From positions 1 to 17,426 of the forward strand of contig JAADGU010000145.1 in the NCBI GenBank assembly GCA_013152195.1: DNA of 17,426 nt, read 5' to 3'. Shown here piece after piece: positions 13,856 to 17,426 of the stretch (positions are counted from its first letter, which is position 1; each line of letters starts with the position of its first letter). The notes under the pieces were generated by a model. The model was not told the DNA's origin and did not search any database. It saw nothing but the letters and a program-made list of their open reading frames with translations. The position numbers and the translations under genes are program-made. The stretch comes from Nitrospirota bacterium (lineage in GTDB: Bacteria; Nitrospirota; Thermodesulfovibrionia; Thermodesulfovibrionales; JdFR-85).

Positions 13856-14917
13856 TCAGTGACTGGTCAGTTTACGAGTCTTAACCCCTGGTTTAACTAT
13901 TTTCATCTCTTTTACCAGGAATCTTTCAACTTTGTTGGTAACAACGTCGTTCCCCTTTTCATTCAGGTGCAGATAGTCCCTGAAAAGAGTTGTCCCACCG
14001 TTTTTATAAAGTGCATTTGTCAGATCAAGCTCAGGGATGCCATAAGCGTCGCAGATTTTCCTGATCATTCTTTGAGGATACAGGACGTACTGTTTGTTAA
14101 TGCGTCTGTATTGATCGTTTACCTGATCTGTGACAGGGTATACAAGGATTCTGAAGGGTATTCCTTTATCCTTTAGCAGCTTCTGCATTGTTCCGATAAG
14201 CTTTTGAGTATGTGTCCAGCCGTAATCCTTCCAGGCCAGATAAAAGTCACGCCGTCGCTCAAACGGATAAATGGGCTGTTTGGAAATCATCTTCCAGAGT
14301 ATAATGCTTCTCCTTGCAATTTCATGTGCAAACTGACTCCGTGCAAATATAATCCCTGGAAATGAATCCGTATTAAAGTAGTGTAACCGTGTAGAGAGGT
14401 CAGTGCCAAACAGTTTGCTGCTTGTAGGCCGGTGAAGGTATTTGTAGTAAAGATCATTGAAAACAAAGCCAAGGACAACAATGTCCGGCTTCATGTCAAG
14501 GCCGTAAATCTTGAGGAATTCAAGTTCCTGATATGTAGTGTACCCGGGGACACCTGCATTGATAACTTCGTAGGATCTTGTTCTGGTCGAGTATTTGGCA
14601 TTTAACCTGTCTTCAAGAACCTCAGTGAAATATTTTCCTGAAGTGGTTTCTCCAGACCAGATCAGTGAGTCGCCTAAAAAAAGAATTCTGTAAACTCCCT
14701 TTTTCTTCGGTCCAATTTCACGGTTTCGGAGCCCCAGGCTGTTCCTTCCGTTTGTTGGTGAGAATCGCCAGCGTAGCGGTTTGTCGCGTTTGGTTAGATA
14801 ATCAGGTGTATATAAAGCTGCCTTGAACGGCCAATCCTTAATCTTGTATCGCAGAACAAGTTCTCCGGACAGAAACACAAAAAATATGGAAAAGAACAAG
14901 AGCAATACTTTCTTCAT
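13856..14917 (-). CDS. SGNH/GDSL hydrolase family protein, membrane-anchored or exported
   Basis: The product has 353 residues. The N-terminus (MKKVLLLFFSIFFVFLSGEL) is a signal peptide or signal anchor, so the enzyme acts outside the cytoplasmic membrane. The SGNH blocks are in order: FLGDSL with nucleophile Ser84; INAGVPGYTTYQE with Gly122; GFVFND with Asn154; DYLHLNEKGN with Asp314 and His317. These form a complete esterase/acetyltransferase-type active site. Such proteins often deacylate or modify cell-surface polysaccharide, but the substrate cannot be told here. It is 330 bp from the carbonic anhydrase gene and about 250 bp upstream of nhaA, so it is probably its own transcription unit. 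The ATG at 14917 has GGGAG 12 nt upstream. Confidence 0.85.
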   Translation of the reverse strand: MKKVLLLFFSIFFVFLSGELVLRYKIKDWPFKAALYTPDYLTKRDKPLRWRFSPTNGRNSLGLRNREIGPKKKGVYRILFLGDSLIWSGETTSGKYFTEVLEDRLNAKYSTRTRSYEVINAGVPGYTTYQELEFLKIYGLDMKPDIVVLGFVFNDLYYKYLHRPTSSKLFGTDLSTRLHYFNTDSFPGIIFARSQFAHEIARRSIILWKMISKQPIYPFERRRDFYLAWKDYGWTHTQKLIGTMQKLLKDKGIPFRILVYPVTDQVNDQYRRINKQYVLYPQRMIRKICDAYGIPELDLTNALYKNGGTTLFRDYLHLNEKGNDVVTNKVERFLVKEMKIVKPGVKTRKLTSH

Positions 14918-15247
14918 TCCTGCAATATCTCCCGTGCGCCAAACAAGTTCTAACTTATTAAAGAACGCATACAGTGTCTTAATCGTGGCTGCCGGAATAA
15001 GACCGGTTATAAGAACAGTATTCGTTATAAATATATATGCATTGTTTGTGCCATCTTATAACTTGCTGATTTTACAGACAATATTTTAAAAGAAGAGATA
15101 AGTGTAAGGTATTTCGACACGGTCTGGTTGGATAGTCTGGATATTTTTTGTTATTTTACAGGCAGTTCGGAAGATTACAGGGTTTCGGAAAGCGTTACAC
15201 TTTTGGTTAATGTTGTTATTATCTAATGTTATTTATTGGGTGGAGTG
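14918..15247. other. Non-coding gap upstream of the GDSL hydrolase gene
   Basis: This 330-bp AT-rich stretch lies between the carbonic anhydrase stop and the GDSL hydrolase start. I see no convincing frame on either strand, no tRNA and no strong inverted repeat. It must hold the hydrolase promoter and the 3' end of the carbonic anhydrase transcript, but I cannot place either with confidence. Confidence 0.5.
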
Positions 15248-15871
15248 CTATTTTATCCTTTGAGACATTTCGTCCAGGTTTGTGATACAGACATTCAAAT
15301 CTTTCAGTATTCCGTCTTCAATATTATATATCCAGCCATGAACTGCCAATTCCTGTCCGGATTTCCACGCACTCTGAACGATTGTTGAGTGGCATATATT
15401 GGCTGTCTGTTCAATGACATTGAGTTCACACAGCAAGTTGATTTTCTCTTTTTCATCCTGAAGTGCGTCAATCCTGTCCTGGTGATAGCGATATACATCC
15501 CTGATGTTTTGAAGCCAATTGTCAATTAATCCATGCTCTTTATCCTCCATGGCTGCTTTAATTCCACCGCAACCGTAATGGCCGCAAACAATTATATGTT
15601 TTACTTTTAATACTTCTACGGCATATTGAATAACTGAGAGACAGTTTAAATCCGTATGTATTACGAGATTGGCAATGTTTCTGTGAACAAATATCGTGCC
15701 TGGCAGCATGTCAACAATTTCATTTGCCGGTACGCGACTGTCCGAACAACCAATCCATAAGTACTCAGGACTTTGTTGCTTTGAAAGTTTTAAGAAGAAA
15801 TCAGGGTCAGATTTTTTTACCTTTTCTGCCCAGTTCCTGTTTCTTTCGAAAAGATTCTTTAAGACCCGCAT
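15248..15871 (-). CDS. can: Beta-class carbonic anhydrase
   Basis: The product is 207 residues from ATG 15871 (MRVLKNLFERNRNWAEK). It interconverts CO2 and bicarbonate in the cytoplasm. Zinc ligands Cys42, Asp44, His98 and Cys101 lie in GCSDSRVP and CGHYGCGG, with Arg46 of the Asp-Arg dyad. With this start the numbering equals that of E. coli Can. Trp39, Gly41 and Arg64, linked to the inhibitory bicarbonate site of type II enzymes, are also present, so allosteric behaviour is likely. A perfect AAGGAGGT stands upstream of this ATG at a slightly long spacing. An ATG at 15910 would add 13 residues and place that site inside the gene. It follows the catalase gene by about 118 bp. Confidence 0.93.
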   Translation of the reverse strand: MRVLKNLFERNRNWAEKVKKSDPDFFLKLSKQQSPEYLWIGCSDSRVPANEIVDMLPGTIFVHRNIANLVIHTDLNCLSVIQYAVEVLKVKHIIVCGHYGCGGIKAAMEDKEHGLIDNWLQNIRDVYRYHQDRIDALQDEKEKINLLCELNVIEQTANICHSTIVQSAWKSGQELAVHGWIYNIEDGILKDLNVCITNLDEMSQRIK

Positions 15872-15989
15872 TCCTGTTGTTACCTCCTTGTACGATATGA
15901 TGGTTGACATCTGCTTCCCTTGCTATCCCCATCATGGCGGACTTCAGGTAAACATGTTATATAATGTCAAAAAAGCATGGCTGTTTGTT

Positions 15990-17426
15990 TTATGCCTCTT
16001 CGGGCACATCGTCAATCGAAATGCCCAAAGCGTCGGCAACTCCATTTCCATAAGCCGGATCAGCTTTCAAGCAATTGCCGATATGGCGGATCTTGATCTC
16101 CCTGGGAGCATCACCCATGGCACGGGCGGTATTGGCAAACAGAGTCTTCTGCTGTTCAGGGCTCATCAGCCGGAAAAGCAGGCCGGGCTGGGTATAGTAA
16201 TCGTTGTCCTCACGATGGTCCCAGTGATCGGCAGCCCCTTCAAGACCGAGAGGTGGTTCTGAAAACTCCGGCTGCTCTTTCCATTCACCGTAGCTGTTAG
16301 GCTCATAGCCGATAGTGCTGCCATAGTTGCCATCGACTCGCATGGCGCCATCGCGGTGATAACTGTGAAAGGGGCAGCGTGATGCGTTGACCGGAATCAG
16401 GTGGTGGTTAACTCCAAGCCGGTAACGCTGGGCATCACCGTAGGAGAAGAGACGGCCCTGTAACATTTTATCGGGTGAAAAACCAATGCCCGGAACGATG
16501 TTGGCCGGGTTGAAGGCGGACTGCTCAACCTCGGCAAAATAGTTCTCGGGGTTGCGGTTCAGCTCCATAATGCCGACCTCAATCAGCGGATAGTCCTTGC
16601 GGAGCCAGACCTTTGTCAGATCAAATGGATTGTAGGGACAGTTGGAGGCCTCCTCCTCTGTCATTACCTGGATGAAGAGCTTCCATTTAGGAAAGTCTTT
16701 CCTCTCAATGCTCTCATAGAGGTCTCGCTGGTGGCTTTCGCGGTCCTTTCCTATGATGGCCTCTGCCTCGGCATCTGTAAGGTTCCTGATACCCTGTTGG
16801 CAGACAAAATGGAACTTGACCCAGTGACGTTCGTTTTTGGCATTGATGAGGCTGAAGGTATGACTGCCAAAGCCGTGCATGTGGCGATAGGAGAATGGAA
16901 TTCCGCGGTCGCTCATGGTTATTGTAATCTGGTGCAGCGCCTCAGGCAGCAAAGTCCAGAAGTCCCAGTTATTGCGGGCGCTGCGCATGTTTGTGCGGGG
17001 GTCCCGTTTCACTGCGTGGTTAAGGTCAGGAAACTTGAGTGGGTCGCGCAGGAAGAAGACGGGTGTGTTATTACCCACAAGGTCCCAGTTGCCCTCTTCG
17101 GTGTAGAATTTTATGGCAAATCCGCGGATATCGCGTTCCGCGTCTGCTGCTCCGCGTTCGCCTGCCACTGTTGAGAAACGTGTGAAAAGTTCGGTCTGCT
17201 TTCCAATATCAGAGAAAATTTTTGCCCTGGTGTAGCGGGTGATGTCATGAGTAACAGTGAAGGTTCCATAAGCCCCTGATCCCTTTGCATGCATGCGCCT
17301 CTCGGGGATGACCTCTCGATCAAAGTGGGCGAGTTTTTCCAGGAACCAGACATCCTGCAGCAACTGCGGTCCGCGAGGTCCGGCAGTCATCACATTCTGA
17401 TTGTCAGGCACAGGAGCGCCTGCATC
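15990..17426 (-). CDS. katA: Monofunctional haem catalase (5' end beyond window)
   Basis: The frame remains open to the window edge, reading DAGAPVPDNQNVMTAGPRGPQ, so the GTG at 17411 is internal and the true start lies outside. The visible 478 residues are nearly the full small-subunit clade 3 catalase, which decomposes hydrogen peroxide. Key residues are the distal His in RRMHAKGSGAYG, the distal Asn in VGNNTPVFF, and the haem-ligand Tyr in RLFSYGDAQRYRLG. The protein is otherwise highly canonical (FSTVAGERGAADAERD, HMHGFGSHTFS). Arginine is coded mainly by CGC/CGG/CGT, in contrast to the AGG preference of nadB and other genes here, which suggests acquisition by transfer. The C-terminus ends DDVPEEA. 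Confidence 0.95.
   Translation of the reverse strand, partial: DAGAPVPDNQNVMTAGPRGPQLLQDVWFLEKLAHFDREVIPERRMHAKGSGAYGTFTVTHDITRYTRAKIFSDIGKQTELFTRFSTVAGERGAADAERDIRGFAIKFYTEEGNWDLVGNNTPVFFLRDPLKFPDLNHAVKRDPRTNMRSARNNWDFWTLLPEALHQITITMSDRGIPFSYRHMHGFGSHTFSLINAKNERHWVKFHFVCQQGIRNLTDAEAEAIIGKDRESHQRDLYESIERKDFPKWKLFIQVMTEEEASNCPYNPFDLTKVWLRKDYPLIEVGIMELNRNPENYFAEVEQSAFNPANIVPGIGFSPDKMLQGRLFSYGDAQRYRLGVNHHLIPVNASRCPFHSYHRDGAMRVDGNYGSTIGYEPNSYGEWKEQPEFSEPPLGLEGAADHWDHREDNDYYTQPGLLFRLMSPEQQKTLFANTARAMGDAPREIKIRHIGNCLKADPAYGNGVADALGISIDDVPEEA

Noticed and set aside
15965..15970. TTGACA on the minus strand between catalase and carbonic anhydrase as a -35 box
   Set aside because: No acceptable -10 box lies 16-18 nt downstream, so I do not call a promoter, although one for the carbonic anhydrase is likely in this gap.
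16731..17174. Plus-strand frame of 147 codons
   Set aside because: It is antisense to the catalase gene. Its length reflects the codon composition of catalase, not a second gene.
1..17426. CRISPR array, tRNA, rRNA or transposase genes
   Set aside because: No regularly spaced short repeats, cloverleaf-like segments or transposase motifs were seen on reading both strands. The two 139-bp elements have no coding capacity.

Overview
This 17.4 kb window is bacterial chromosomal DNA of moderate GC content, dense with genes. Arginine is written mostly as AGG/AGA in most genes. The gene set includes CooT-type nickel handling, DUF3842, a TauE/SafE exporter, tandem USPs, L-aspartate oxidase, and a DsbC-like protein carrying a CxxCH motif. 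Together these suggest an anaerobe or microaerophile of the Nitrospirota / former Deltaproteobacteria type. That placement is an inference from gene content and codon use, not a direct identification.

Layout: (1) 1-573, the 3' end of an SLC13-type transporter, closed by a long perfect inverted repeat. (2) A minus-strand operon at 655-2877: TauE/SafE exporter, a small membrane protein, and a tandem universal stress protein that is split by an apparent 1-nt frameshift. (3) Two tandem minus-strand copies of a two-gene cassette at 3054-4909 and 5134-6989. Each copy has a 162-aa CBS-pair protein whose stop overlaps (ATGA) the start of a 456-aa NhaD/ArsB-type transporter. The operons in (2) and (3) have near-identical promoters (TTGAC-N18-TATnAT) with a shared TTGnnnnnTGCAA element 10-11 nt below the -10 box, so they look like a small co-regulated set. 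(4) 7074-7500, a terminator and two 139-bp inverted-repeat-bounded elements. (5) A minus-strand operon DUF3842 - cooT - DsbC-like protein at 7505-8955. (6) Plus-strand acetolactate-synthase-like TPP enzyme (apparently leaderless) and nadB, separated by a palindromic repeat. (7) Minus-strand nhaA with a short leader that can be drawn as a pseudoknot, an SGNH/GDSL hydrolase, a beta-carbonic anhydrase, and a catalase cut by the window edge whose CGC-rich arginine codons suggest transfer.

Biologically the window is heavy in ion and anion transport and stress physiology: SLC13, TauE, two NhaD-like transporters, NhaA and carbonic anhydrase, plus adenine-nucleotide-binding families (USP, CBS). The most noteworthy observation is the shared promoter/operator architecture. 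It joins the TauE-USP operon to the duplicated CBS-NhaD cassettes and suggests an ion-transport regulon linked to energy charge. No CRISPR array, transposase, tRNA or rRNA was seen.
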